This document shows positions 1 through 11,410 of a stretch of 64,000 nucleotides of DNA, piece after piece; the stretch's first letter is position 1; every line of letters starts with the position of its first letter. The notes under the pieces were generated by a model that worked only from the letters and a program-made list of their open reading frames with translations, searched no databases and was not told the DNA's origin. The DNA is from Amaurobius ferox (taxonomy: Eukaryota; Arthropoda; Arachnida; Araneae; Amaurobiidae): contig OX578140.1 in assembly GCA_951213105.1 (NCBI GenBank), forward strand, positions 31,656,018 to 31,720,017, in the 5' to 3' direction. The position numbers were made by a program, and so were the translations under genes.

Positions 1-260
1 TTATCATTTACCGATGAAGCACTGTTTTGATTTGGCAAAGTGCCAGAAGAAGAATTCAGACATACCGGCGATTTATCTGATATATTTTCCTCATTAGATT
101 TAGCTTTGTGGCTAACATTTTTAACTTTACTTCTAGAATTAACAGTATCCGACTCAGTAGCAATATCAAGCGACAAATTCAAGGAGGAATTTAATTTTTT
201 ACTTGAATTTTTACTCATCTTACCGACATTTACTTTTTTGTTTCTAGTAATTGGAGCCAT
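1..260 (-). CDS. Partial gag-like N-terminus of an LTR retrotransposon
   Basis: On the minus strand an ATG at 260-258 opens a frame that stays free of stops for 86 codons until it leaves the window at position 1. The protein starts MAPITRNKKVNVGKMSKN and is rich in Ser, Asn and Lys, with no recognisable domain in the visible part. It begins 340 bases after the end of a TG...CA-bounded repeat and a primer-site-like sequence on the same strand, which is where gag starts in LTR retrotransposons. The gag assignment rests on position alone; the sequence itself is not one I recognise. The open frame contrasts with all other elements in the window, which are full of stops and shifts, so this copy may be young. 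It could instead be a random low-complexity frame. Confidence 0.45.
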   Translation of the reverse strand, partial: MAPITRNKKVNVGKMSKNSSKKLNSSLNLSLDIATESDTVNSRSKVKNVSHKAKSNEENISDKSPVCLNSSSGTLPNQNSASSVND

Positions 261-599
261 TTTGCATAACAATCAAATATACTCGTATAGTTTAACACAA
301 TATGCAATTGCAATGTTCTTAAACAGTATTTACAATAAAACCAGTTTTTATCAAATCAAATGACATAAATATGCAAACAAATCAATTTTTTTTATCAAAT
401 GGCACATATCAAATTCCAAGAACACTCGTTTTTGAGAATACCGAAAACAGAACATGGAACTCTGTTTACTTAAGAAAACACTCATTTTAGCACAACGGTA
501 ATTTTTAACCTTCAAAATTTCAATTCTTAAGAAAATTTTTAAAAATTTTAATTCTCTCAGCTCTTCCCCACTCACCGAGAAAAGTAACGGCACCAATTC
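261..599 (-). promoter_or_regulatory. Retrotransposon leader with candidate tRNA primer-binding site
   Basis: Reading the minus strand out of the LTR, the sequence after ...GCGACA is GAAT then TGGTGCCGTTACTTTTC (595 down to about 579). A TGG start a few bases after the LTR is the usual form of a primer-binding site complementary to a tRNA 3' end (which ends in CCA). I do not assign the tRNA. The rest is AT-rich leader before the gag-like ATG. Confidence 0.45.
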
Positions 600-1775
600 T
601 GTCGCGAACGTTTTGGTATACTCGACAGAGAAGACAAAGTTTTGAAATCAAACACATTTATTAAACATGAAATAACAAGGCAGTTGATCGAAAACAGTGG
701 AGTACAAGCATTTCTCGCAATAACTCAGAGTTACACTCGGTAGGGTGACCATTAAGAACACCCCTGGAGGAAGAGGAACCAAGAGAATACACATATTTTC
801 TGATACATAAAATAAACACAATATTCCTCATATTATACTTGACATTTATATATCACATTTGTATACTTTGAACATATACGACATTTTCATATAACATCAT
901 CAATGACTCGATACTCACGAGGATTTTACAATTAACACTCTATTCGTTAGGTGGAAGACTAAATATATATAAAACTTTACCTCGTCTCTTTTAAATATAA
1001 CATTTACAATTCTGTACCATGGGAAAGGATATCAGGATGGACTCTCGGCATAAACTCATCGAGATGCTTGCGCAGAACAAAATCCATAATGGTCGGGAAA
1101 CTTGACTACACAACATCATGCTGGCGGAATTCGACATCTTGGTTGGTTACGGAGATTGGTTGATTCGTACCTTAGGACACAAGGAGGAGTCAGGCAAATA
1201 CAAATCGCTGTAAAATGAGCTTTCCCTCTAGCCCTATTAGCGATTCAAGCCGACCAGTGAAAGAACCATTTTCTCTTTTCACAAGACTCATTATTCCATT
1301 ACTACCAGGCTGATTCATTTAAAAACACGAGTGACTCATCTCTGAACCGAGCCAAACGACTCTACGCACAACTTGTCGAACTATGTTACATATTTTAATC
1401 ACATCCTTCCACTTTCAAAATTAATCCACCTTTTCTTAAAATTCGCGATCATACGCGAATCAAACACACACGTCTACATTTCTCCACGACTCCTTCCACA
1501 CTGCTTCCAAAATCCTTTTTCAAACGCGCGCGTGCGCAAAACCTGCAAGTTCCCAACTAGCGACTGAGAAGCGAAAATACAAAACTATTACTATTTTTCT
1601 GGAACATAAACACTTTTGCGATTTTAGAGTTCACTTCCCTTAAAAGTCAATGTAATTGAAAACATGTAGAAAAGACATTTACATTTCGAAATTGACACTT
1701 TCAATCACACAGAAATAAAACAATACTTTAATATACAATTTTAACACAGAGGTGTGAAAGCCTTATCACAACAGA
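600..1775 (-). mobile_element. Long terminal repeat, 1.18 kb (5' LTR, minus orientation)
   Basis: The plus strand begins TGTCGCGAACG at 600 and ends ATCACAACA at 1775, so in its own orientation the repeat runs TGTTGTGATAAGG...CGCGACA, with the TG/CA ends of an LTR. On the minus strand there is a TATA-like run near 971-962 and an AATAAA about 60 bases before the 3' end, fitting U3 and R. The right edge coincides with the abrupt truncation of the hairpin-ended element that follows, so the LTR element inserted into it. The second LTR lies outside the window, so length and identity of the pair cannot be tested here. Confidence 0.55.
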
Positions 1776-2415
1776 ACCCCCCTAAATTTTCGAGTGAAAT
1801 TTTGAAAAAATCGTCAAAAAATCAAAACCGCTAATAAAGTTACGCAGATAGACTTTTCTTATGCAATTTTGTATTAGAAAACGATTGACATAAATTTTAG
1901 AACGCTAATATGAACAGTTCTCGAGATATTGCATATTTTCAAAAAAATTATCAAAAAGTTATATAAAATAAAAAAAAATTCCTATTGCATGTTCAGTTTT
2001 CATATGTAAAATCATGCGATGAATTTGGTGACATCATTCTCTAGGAACTAGCTCGTTCCATTCATGAAAAAGATTCTTTGAGTAATACTTTTGTATTTGA
2101 ACGCCAATAGTCATTTATCTGCTGTAAGAATAACTTATTTCTCCATCCATAACGCTTGGCAAGATTTTGGCGACGATTTTGGGGGAGTGTCGCCAACTTG
2201 GCGACATTTTTAATTGTTGCCAAATTAACAAAAATCTCGCCAAATGGATACAAATGAAGCTAAATCAATGAAAATGACGAATGATTGAAGAAAATTCAAT
2301 ATCTTGCAAAAAATATAAGTATATCTACTATAAGAATAACATTTTTATTAACTGTCAAAGTAGTAAATTCATTGCATTATATAAGGAAAGTCATGTATTG
2401 CCCACACCAGATTTT
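1776..2415 (-). mobile_element. Family A hairpin-ended element, copy A1, cut by the LTR element
   Basis: Minus-strand copy with the conserved 5' end (TCTGGTGTGGGCAATACATGAC from 2411 downward), the TTGGCGA-rich internal hairpin at about 2160-2250, and the body up to the cagaacccccctaaattttcg block. The 3' part (CA repeats and terminal hairpin) is missing exactly at the LTR border and should lie on the far side of the LTR element. Non-coding. Confidence 0.65.
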
Positions 2416-3245
2416 ATTATTCATATCACGAGCAAAATATTTTTTATCAAAAAGAACACACTTAGTTTTCTCAGTATTTAAGGTTAAGAAGTTTTGGTCA
2501 ACCCAGTCTATATAGTTATGGATTTGAAAATTTATTTGATTGACAAATATCTGAATTGTTTCATCAACAAAAAATAAGCTCGTATCATCAGCAAAAATTA
2601 TTTTGGAAGCACAAGAAGGAACATAGAAGATATTATTTATGTAAATTGAAAATAGAATCGGACCTAAGATTGAGTCTTAAGGGACACCAGTGAGGATAGT
2701 TTCATAACTAGAAAGAAAGTTTTGTAACTGGACGAATTGTTTACGATTAGTTAAGTAGTTTTGGAATAAAATATTAGTTATACCTCTAATACCAATGCAG
2801 TCAAGTTTTTATAAGAGACGTTGGGGAAAGATAGTATCAAAAGCTTTTGATAAAAAAAAAATACCGAGAACTGAATGTTTAACATCAAGATTACACTGTA
2901 TAGTATTTAAGGCAGTTGAAATTGCAAGTTCAGTTGATCTTCGGTTTTGAAGTCCAAATTGGTTTGGATGAATAATGTTATTTTCATCAAGAAATTCAAT
3001 AAGTCTAACACAGAGTAGTTTTTCAAAAACCTTAGCGATAACAGTCAAGACAGTAATAGGTCCATAGTTTTGAATATTTTGAGTATCACCTTTTTTGAAA
3101 ATCGGAGAAACTTTACCACTTTTTAAAGGAATCGGAACATGACCAGATGAGGTGATTAAGTTTATGATATGGCAAAGAGGAATAGAAATGGTTGAAACGA
3201 CCTTTAAAACCTTAGGATGTAATTCATCATAACACGGCCCTTTTT
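2416..3245 (-). pseudogene. LINE reverse transcriptase, palm region, broken
   Basis: The longest open part is 3048-2809, which reads TVIAKVFEKLLCVRLIEFLD, then ENNIIHPNQFGLQNRRSTE, the classic fingers region of LINE RTs. Motif A follows as LSKAFDT (the leading Asp of the usual DLSKAFD is lost in a T-run). In the next frames come GVP-stop-DSILGPILFSIYINNIF (motif B, with a stop for Gln) and FADDTSLF (motif C, at about 2595-2584) with both catalytic Asp intact. The enzyme would copy the element RNA at a nicked target. It is interrupted upstream by A2, ends at A1 and is clearly dead. Confidence 0.85.
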
Positions 3246-4637
3246 ACTTTCCTTATATACATAATGTATAAGGAAAGTATTGAAACGGGGTCGAAAATTC
3301 GAATTCGAGTTTTCGTCGGGAGAGCCCGTTTCAAGCATCCCTGAACACGAATCAGACGTTTTTGAGGTGATGTCTCTGTGTGTGTGAAAGTGTGTGTGTG
3401 TGTGTGTCAGTGAGTCTGTGGAGACAATAACTGACGAACAAATGGACCGAGTCGAACGAAATTTGGCACAAAATCACAATCCCTGAATACTGGAAGCCTA
3501 TTGTTTTTAAACACAATCGAATGTTCAGAACCCCACTAAATTGTCGAGTGGAAATTTGAAAAAAGCATCAAAAAATCAAAACCTTTAATAAAGTTAGGCA
3601 AATAGACATTTCTAATGTAATTGTTCCTTAGAAAACGATTCACATAAACTTAAAACGCTAGCATGAACCGTTTTTGAGATATTGCACATTTTTAAAATAA
3701 ATTTATCAAAAAATCCCATAAATTAAAAAAAATATAAATTAACTGTTGAGAAACATATTCGCTTTTCATATGTAATATCATGCGGTAAATTGGGTGACAT
3801 CATTCTCGTGGATCTAGCTCGTTCCATTCATGAGAAAAGATACTATGAGTAATACTTTTGTATTTGAACGCCAATAGCAATTTATCTGCTGTAAGAATAA
3901 TTTATCTCTCCGTCCATAACGCTTGTAGAGATTTTGGAGACGAATTTAGCGGAAAATCGCCAACTTAGCGACATTTTTAAATGTTGCCAAATTAGCAAAA
4001 ATCTCGCCAAATGGATAAAAATTATGCTAAATGAATGAAAATGACGCTAAATCAATGAAAATGACGACTCATTGAAGAAAATTCAATATCTTGGAAAAAA
4101 TATAGAATATAAGAACGCAAACATGGACCGTTCTCGAGATATTGTACATTTCTTAAAAAAATTATCAAAAAGTCATATAAAATAAAAAAAAATATATTTC
4201 CTAATGAAAAACATGTTCGCTTTTCATATGTAATATCATGCGATAAATTGGGTGACATCATTCTCGTGGATCTAGCTCGTTCCATTCATGAAAAAAGATA
4301 CTTTGAGTAATACATTTTTATTTGAACGCCAATAGTCATTTATCTGCTGTAAGAATAACTTATTTCTTAGTGCATAACGCTTGGCGAGATTTTGGCGCTG
4401 AATTTGGCGGAATGTCGCCTACTTGGCGACTTTTAAATGCTGCCAAATTAACGGAAATCTCGCCAAATGGATAAAAATGACACTAAATCAGTGAAAATGA
4501 CGACTAATTGACGAAAATTCAATTTCTTGGAAAGAATATAAATAGCTACTATAAGAAAAACCTATTTTTTTATTCTAAAAATAGTAATTTCATTGCATTG
4601 TATAAGGAAAGTCATGTGTTGCCCACATCAGATTTTT
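3246..4637 (-). mobile_element. Family A hairpin-ended element, copy A2, with internal duplication
   Basis: Starts (plus strand) with the terminal hairpin arms ACTTTCCTTATA / TATAAGGAAAGT at 3246-3278, then the CA/TG microsatellite at 3380-3410, the body, and the conserved 5' end at 4600-4637. At 1.39 kb it is longer than the usual 0.93-0.96 kb because the segment around the TTGGCGA hairpin occurs twice (about 3770-4090 and 4230-4520). It sits inside the LINE, whose frame resumes on the other side, so it is younger than the LINE. Confidence 0.8.
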
Positions 4638-5990
4638 ATTGTCAAGACGCTGTAAAACACTTATAATTTCATCTGGTGTGACAGCAGCAAGAACCAAAGA
4701 ATTTAAAACATTTTAATTGAAGCGAAAGGAATCAGAATTGTTAAAATGTCGATGTAGGATAAGTTTTGATGGATAAATAATAAAATGGTTGTTAAATTCC
4801 TGAGCTAGAGTTTCGGTATCTGAAATTTCACGGTCCGCCAAAATTAAACTATTAAGATAATTTAAAGTCTTTCTTCTGCCCAAAAGGTCATTTATCTTAG
4901 TCCATATTTTACTAATGGATGCGTTTGAAAAGTAATCTTGGTAATAAAGTTTGTTTTGCAAGTTTCAGTTGCCGATTTAACCAGTTCCTATAAACTCGGA
5001 AACACTGTCAGTCAACATTTGATTTGGCATTTATGAATTTGGAATATAGCTTATTTTTAAGTTTAATGTATCGATAAAGTATATTTGTAATCCAAGGTTT
5101 TTTAATATTTTTATGGGTAGAAATTGAGACAAAGGAAAGTGGCGGTCATAGATTCTGATTACTTCGGAAGAAAAAATATCATAGGCTATGTGAGGGTTAT
5201 TATAGGTAGTGATCAGAGACCAGTCAATATTTTCTACTGCATTCTTAAAATTTTTTATATTACGATCACTTAAACATCTGACACTCTTATGAACAGGAAA
5301 GTGATGATTATTTAATGTATTATTTACATCAGCAAAGATAAAGATCGGCAGATGATCACTGATATGAAAATCGATGACATCAGAATAATAGGTGAGACAG
5401 TTTGTAATACAAACATCAAGTAACATGCTGCTATGTGCGGTAATTGAGTCGGTTAAGAAATAGTATTCAAACAGGAAGAAGAAACAACAATATCGTTAAA
5501 TAAATTAAAGGCATCTGAGGATACACTTGGATCTATATTGATGACACCGAGTAAAATAACAGTTTTTCTAAGATTATTGGCATAGTCAAGAACGTTTGAT
5601 ACAAAATTTATAAAAATGTTAACATTTCCCTGAAATGGTCTGTAGATAACATTCATAATACGGTTAAGTATGTCAAGGGATATACTTTCACAATCATCAT
5701 TTAGGCAGATCAATTCAATGGTAGTATCTTACTTCAGATAATTTGCAATGTAAATAGCTACACCACCACCATGTCTAAATGAACGACCCTTTGAGACCAC
5801 ATTGTAGGAGGGTAAATCAATAACATTATTATCATAAAACCAAGTCTCGGTTATACATATTAGATGAATCTTATGATGTAGACAATCAAGTAAATTTGTA
5901 AGATAATCTAATTTATTAGTCAAACTGCATGCATTGATATGAAGGATGCGCAGATGATTTTCATGACTAGGGATCTTATTTAAAAATTAC
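4638..5990 (-). pseudogene. LINE endonuclease and linker, broken
   Basis: Pieces in order on the minus strand: 5923-5729 contains LICITETWFYDN (endonuclease motif with the catalytic Glu in TETW) and GGGVAIYI; 5713-5453 contains the GDFN-like block changed to LGVINIDPS; 5426-5031 contains ISDHLPIFIF (the SDH catalytic motif). From 4961 the linker reads SKIWTKINDLLGR and later LAQEFNNHFI, typical of the stretch between endonuclease and RT. Frames are separated by stops. In live LINEs this enzyme nicks the target DNA. The loss of the GD in GDFN suggests no activity. Confidence 0.85.
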
Positions 5991-6128
5991 TTAATGTATA
6001 ATAAGTATTAGAACACTTGTTCATAAGGAAAAAATAATATAACTAAATACTATTTGAGACAGAAAGCAAACACACAAATATCAGAAACAAATGAAGATGA
6101 AGCAGATTTTCAAACAAAAGGTTGAAAG

Positions 6129-7138
6129 TTAGAAGATTTGCTCGAAGTCCTTTAAGGAAGTTATCCGATATGCCTTTTCGCCTTGCTGTTTACGTAAGTA
6201 TATTTTACCCTCTTTGATCCAGACAAATGCAAAATTATGTGATTCAGCTAATACTTTAATAGATTTTAGAAGATTTTTGGTCGCTGAAATGATGTGCTCA
6301 TTTATATATATGCGAGTTTCTGGGAGGGCACTATTAAGATCGTTGGCAAATATTCTCGATTTCCTCCTTAGTCTTGAAGCGTTTAGTATACAGTCTCTTG
6401 TTTTACGCGAGACAAATTTAACAATGATGTTTCTTGGTGTGCCCACATTATAAGTAGGTACTCTGTAAGTAATGTCGATCACATTAGGTTCAATAACAAG
6501 AACGAAAACTTTGGCAAGTGTAATAACATATGACGTTATATTTTCATTTGTAAGCAGGGGAACGCAAGAAATCTCAATGTTGCTGTTTCGACTAGCCTGT
6601 GACAATTTTGTGACTAGATTTCTTAAGAGACAAATTTCATTTGTCATAACAGTGTTAAGTTCTGTTAATTCCGAGCACTTTAAAGATACACTCTTGTTAT
6701 CACACTCTTGTTACCACACTCTTGTTATCACACTCTTGTTACCACACTCTTGTTATCACACTCTTGTTATCATTTTTCAGAAAAACACGTTCCTCTTTGA
6801 AACCATCCACTAGGTTAGAAAATGTAGATATAGATTGTCTTAACTCTCTAATTTCATTTGTATTGTCTCGTGTGACAGAAAGGATATCAAGTTTGAACTA
6901 TGCAAGAAGATTTTCCAAAACTTTGGAGATCATAAAACATTCCAAATCAACATTAGTGATCTCATTTCAGCTCATTGTCTTGGGACTTTCATTTGATGTA
7001 TCCTGCGAAGTATTTTTACAGGTAATACATCTCCATGCGCCGCGCTTGGCTCCCAGTTTACGCAAATTTTCTAAGGACTTGAGAAATATAAGGAGGGGTT
7101 GCGGGTTGCCAGGACCACCAACAGAATTTTCTCCCATA
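6129..7138 (-). pseudogene. LINE ORF1 protein, broken
   Basis: The best part, 6647-6129 (172 codons), reads NIEISCVPLLTNENI, then PRNIIVKFVSRKTRDCIL and, near the end, IYINEHI and NFAFVWIKEGKIYLRK: the nucleic-acid-binding half of ORF1 proteins of jockey/CR1-type LINEs. Upstream, from an ATG at 7138, a second piece starts MGENSVGGPGNPQPLL and reaches GAWRCITC, the end of a PHD-like zinc finger, before a stop; the rest of the finger is missing. Between the pieces lies a six-fold 14-bp repeat that expanded in the coding region and breaks it. Confidence 0.75.
6689..6772. repeat. 14-bp tandem repeat, six units, inside LINE ORF1
   Basis: CACTCTTGTTATCA and CACTCTTGTTACCA alternate for most of six units, so the true unit is partly a 28-bp dimer. 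It is short, nearly perfect and confined to ORF1. Confidence 0.9.
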
Positions 7139-7290
7139 GATACTCTTTATTTTACACAATACTGAACATTTTCCTTAAACTGTTTATGCGGCCTGGACCC
7201 TTATGCAATACATCTTTTTGCCACATCCACCCTGTTGGCAACCCTGGGATTACAAACGGACAAAAGCAGTCGTCAGTAGGGCTCCTGTTT

Positions 7291-7619
7291 CTGACAATAG
7301 AACACTAAAAATATATTTTCTAATGAGAAACTAATAGGCAAAATAGTAAATACACAAACTTTATAAATTACACAACATTTTTCATTTTTTCTGGATTTGA
7401 TTATTTTTATGCATGTGTATGGGGCATATATATATGCAGTCTAAGACAAAGAAATCGGTGCACCATGCAAAATAATCCAATAGTAATGAAACTTTACATG
7501 CAAACACCTTTCGACAAAATATGCAAATGATCAAAAATTCGCAGCCACTGAATGAATAGTAGGAACTACAGCGCATTGAAACTGAGCACCATATATATGG
7601 TGTATATAAGGAGCGAACC
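7291..7619. other. Unassigned AT-rich gap
   Basis: Contains a short run of TA repeats near 7424 and 7590 and sequence leading into the Tc1 element. No gene or repeat copy recognised. Confidence 0.5.
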
Positions 7620-8575
7620 TCGCTTTTAGGAACAAAATGTGCAATGGATTTCGATTGCGTTTACGTACCTTGATTATAACAATGCATCGCCGCGAATTCG
7701 TGGCCACTACAAGCATATGAAGAAGTTTGAAAGAGGGCGTGCGATCGGACTGCATGAGGCTGGATGGACACACCGACTAATCGCTCGGCATTTGAGTAGG
7801 AGCGATGCAGCAATTTGACGATGTTGTCAGAAATGAGTCCGGAATGGCAGATTTCAGCAGACAGCGGACGGCCTAGAGCGACAACAGAACGGGAAGATAG
7901 AGCGATTGTCAGAGCCGAAAGCTGTGACTGCACGAGATTCGTCGTTATCAGCCATCTAACGTGTAACAAACATGGAAGTGTCCCCCCGGACCATTAATAG
8001 AAGACTACGGGAGCGGAATCTATACTTGTTGCCTATTATGCCGCCCACCACTGACCAGTATGCACCGTCAACAGCGATTGGAATGGTGCCGGGCCCGGTC
8101 AACGTGGAATTGTTCGGATTGGGAACGAATTGTCTTCCGTGATGAGTCCCGTTTCAAACTGAGTCCCGACGTCCAGCGCAGACGTGTCTGGAGACAGCCC
8201 GGACATCGTGAATATCCTGCTCTTACTATCACACGTCACACGGCCCTACAACAGGGAGTTATAGTCTGAGATGCCATTTCGTTTGACAGCCAGACCCCTT
8301 CCTCCGTGGCACCATCACAGCACAGTGGTACGTTGCCGACATTATACGACCCGTTGTATTGCCATTCCTTTCGCGACACCCTGTGCTAACTTTACAGCAA
8401 GTTAATGCCAGGCCACACACGGCACGTCTCTCTATTGATTGTCTGGGTGCTTACGTCACACTGTCTTGGCCAGCCAGATCCTCATATCTCTCGCCTATTG
8501 AGTCCATTTGGGTTGAGATAGGGCGTCGCCTGTGACCATTCCAGCATCTAGACGAATCATCTCGTCAATTGGAGG
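7620..8575 (+). pseudogene. Tc1-type transposase, dead copy
   Basis: A DDE transposase of the Tc1/mariner group, spread over several frames. The N-terminal helix-turn-helix part lies around 7670-7990 (ATHRRE-like start, then RGRAIGLHEAGWTHRLIAR in another frame). The best piece, 8060-8269, reads MHRQQRLEWCRARSTW, then RIVFRDESRFKLS, where D of DESRF is the first catalytic residue. Around 8390 QQVNARPHTARLS corresponds to the usual DNARPH, with the second Asp changed to Val. Near 8490 SYLSPIESIWVEIGRRL holds the Glu. Shifts, stops and the lost Asp make it non-functional. Inverted ends were not located. Confidence 0.85.
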
Positions 8576-8689
8576 TTATTTGAAACGACATTCCTCAAAA
8601 CACCAATATTTATATTCTTGCAATTTATGCAATTTATATTTATATTCTTAATAACATTTTGAATATAAATATAAATTGCCGGATCGAAT

Positions 8690-8941
8690 ATAAATGGATA
8701 AAAATGACGTTTTATCCATTTTTTGCCAAATTTCGCCAAATGGATAAAAATGACGCTAAATCAATAAAAATGACGACTAATTGAAGAAAATTCACCCTGT
8801 TGTAGGGCTGTGTGACGGATCTTAGAAAGAAAATAAGTATCTACTATAAGAGTAACATTTTTTTAACTGTAAAAGTAGTAAATTCATTGCATTATATAAG
8901 GAAAGTCATATGATTTGATCACAGACCACATCAGATTTTTT
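8690..8941 (-). mobile_element. Family A element, copy A3, 5' end only
   Basis: The TTTGGCGA block and the conserved 5' end are present, with small foreign inserts near 8795-8820 and 8910-8926. Everything 3' of the internal hairpin is missing. Confidence 0.65.
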
Positions 8942-9266
8942 TATAACTCATGTCTCTAAAGAATCAATAGTCATTTTGCGGATGATTAAAATAAGCATAC
9001 CAATTGTGGAAGTCGCCTAATTATGAGAGGTAACGCAGTCCCTATGTTAAAGGAAAAAATTTTCAGGCATTTTTTGAAAAAATGTTTGAAAACTTTTCTC
9101 TCGTCCAATCTTACTGATTATATCAATGCTTATTGATGACAAAAATCGGAATAAATTTAATTCTATTTTTTCATTTGTATCCTATCCACAGACATATCCT
9201 GGCTGCAAATATATCTTGGACTCAGATATCCTGCCCACTCACATATCCTTGCTACAGATCCATGGA
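8942..9266. other. Spacer with short diverged repeats
   Basis: From about 9180 to 9270 a roughly 30-bp unit built on ACATATCCTGGCTGCA recurs three times in diverged form, directly before the E1 element. The rest is unassigned. Confidence 0.5.
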
Positions 9267-11410
9267 TATCTCTCTATTTTTGAAAATGTAGCCGCCACCG
9301 TCTCTGTTTGACAAATTTCGCGTTTCTCAAGTTTCTATGTGACGTACCTCAAAATCCGTAGCATATAAAACTATGAAAGTTGATACATTCGTAGAGAAAT
9401 ATTAGGAGAATACACTGATATATATTCTTTTTCGATTTAAAATTCAGTTTAGGAAATATTTAATGTCAAAGTCAAAGAAAGAGTTTTTGAGCTGCGAGTT
9501 CGCGTCCTGTCCAGACTGACAATAGAAGGACCTCCAATATTTGCTGACATGTATCTACATATTTGGATTTTTGCAGGACGGAACCCTCTTATTAAATTTC
9601 GGTTTAGTTAATGAGTTATTCAATTTTTTATGCACTTCTGAAGTGAAAATTGTCCTTCTCTACGGGCTCAAATTTAATTGATCGAAACGATTGCTAGCTT
9701 CTTTCTGATTGGTTTTTGACAGAAACGTTACAAAATGGGCGGGGACTAAGTTATTAAAGCATTAAAAACTTTTAAAATATAGATCTTTATTTCTAAACAT
9801 GACTACAACGTCGGTAGTGTACTTTAGAAAATGTGAAATGTGGATAATCATATGACTTATCGTTTATTCCGACAAACAGAGCTTTTCGCAACCATTTTTG
9901 TCATGAACATCAGGATGTCATTGTTATATTGCACAACAATTATATGTTTTATTGTTGTAAATATATCTATACTGAAAGCGTAACACGTATTATGAAACTG
10001 TATTAAGAACAAGCAGCAAAACCTACAGTTAAGCAATTTTGCCGTTTCTTCCTAATACAGTTAGCTATCGTTCTTAATAGCATGCAGCAAGAAAGTATTC
10101 GTGGTACAGGATCCGCGAGCGTAAGGAAGTAGAAGACGAAACCTTCCAACTCACGAAGCGATATTCTTAGTTGGCGAGCGTAGCGATTTGAGAGCTGAGT
10201 TTGATGACATTGTTTGCGAAGTTAAGGGAGTTGATGAACGTCCACTAATCATGAGACGAAGCCCCTACCTGGACATCACACCTGCGGCGAGTTGTGATTA
10301 ATGAGTGACAGTCTATGGAGGGCAGAGTCCTGGGATTCAGCTAGCGTCAGTGAGCGTTAGCGATTTGGAGGCGAAGTCTCCCGTCTCGTGAATCGAGATG
10401 CGGTGTTAATGAGCGGTAGTCAATAGAGGGCGGTCTTCGGGATTCTGCGAACGTCAGCGAGTAATGGACACGTAGGTAATCGTGTGAGCAGTCCGAATGG
10501 ACGGCATCCAATGGAGGGCGAAGCCCCGGGATTCTGCGAGCGTCAGTGAGCGTCAGCGATTTAGAGGTAATGCCTCCCGAATCATGAATCGAGATACGAA
10601 GTTAATGTGCCGTAGCCAATGGAGGGTGGAACCTCGGGATTCTGCGATCGTCAGCAAGTATGGGACACATGTAAACGATCGTGTGAGTTGCCGAATGAAG
10701 GGCATCCAATGGAGTGCTGAGCCTCAGGACTCTGCAAGCGTCAGTGAGCATTAGCGATTTGGAGGCGAAGCCTGCCGACTCGTGAATTGAGATACGGGGT
10801 TAGTGAGCGGTATCCAATGGAGAACGGAGCCCAAGGATTCTGCGAGCGTCAGCGAGTATGGGACACGTAAGATGTTGCATGTGCCGTCCAGATTAGAAGA
10901 GCTAGTGAAGCGAGTTCTAGGATGGGTAAATGTCAGTTGACAAGGACGGTATCCATTTCAATATTATGTCGCGTAGCAGGCGGCACGAAAGTGCTACCGA
11001 ACCGAAAGTCAGCGAGTAAGAAGCGAAGACTCCCGATTCGCCAATCCAGTTAAGGTGGAGAATGAGCGGCAGCCAATGGAGGATAGATCCCGGGGTTCTG
11101 TGAGCGTCAACGATTTGGAGGCGAAGCCTTCCGACTCGTGAATCGAGTTACGGGGTTAATGACCGACAGCCAATGGAAGGCGGAGCCCTAGGATTCTGCG
11201 AGTGTCATCGAACATGGAACACGTAGGCGGTCGAATGCGCCGTCCAGATTGGAAGATAGCTTTTCTACGGCTTTGATTCGAAACGAGTTCTAGGGCTGGT
11301 GAATGTCAATTAACAAGGACGGTACCCATTTGCATGCTACACCTGCAAGTGAGTTACGGGGATTGGTGAGCGTAGCGATCAGGGAGCGGAGGCTTCTAGT
11401 CATGGTAAAA
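9267..11410 (+). repeat. Repeat E, copy E1: AT-rich head plus GC-rich mini-hairpin modules
   Basis: A 0.8-kb AT-rich head (from ATCTCTCT through CTGTTTGACAAATTTCGCG) is followed at about 10080 by 1.3 kb of much GC-richer DNA made of recurring words: GCGAGCGTCAG, AGCGATTTGGAGGCGAAGCC, CGTGAATCGAGATACG, AGCCAATGGAGGGCGGAGCC, ATGGGACACGTAGG. The words recur in the same order every 160-190 bases. GCGAAGC is exact at 10518, 10765 and 11121. A 5' hairpin TATTAAGAAC/GTTCTTAATA lies near 10000-10080. The second copy at 12959-14560 aligns from head to modules, so the whole is one element or segmental repeat. It codes for nothing convincing. Confidence 0.75.

Larger units (their letters stand above)
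2416..7290 (-). mobile_element. Decayed non-LTR retrotransposon (LINE), jockey/CR1-like, split by element A2
   Basis: Minus-strand LINE with the order ORF1, apurinic-type endonuclease, linker and reverse transcriptase, interrupted at 3246-4637 by a family A element. The 3' end is missing: RT stops just after the FADD motif where A1 begins. Codons are broken by several stops and shifts. Both the PHD-like finger remnant in ORF1 and the RT motifs fit the jockey/CR1 side of the LINE tree; the exact clade needs a tree. The 5' limit near 7290 is an estimate. Confidence 0.8.

Noticed and set aside
40..363. 107-codon plus-strand frame
   Set aside because: It is the antisense of the minus-strand gag-like frame and leader; the minus frame has better context and composition.
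10497..10754. 85-codon frame with internal repeats (QWRAKPRDSASVSE...)
   Set aside because: It follows the module period of repeat E. The other copy does not keep the frame, so the repeat is in the DNA and not a protein repeat.
10080..11410. Bacterial or plasmid DNA inserted in the contig
   Set aside because: The GC-rich modules are flanked by the same AT-rich head in both copies and contain no genes, so they belong to a repeat of this genome; an ancient outside origin cannot be excluded.
9800..11410. Helitron with Rep/helicase coding capacity in repeat E
   Set aside because: A hairpin and module structure are present, but there is no open frame of any useful length and no CTRR end could be fixed.
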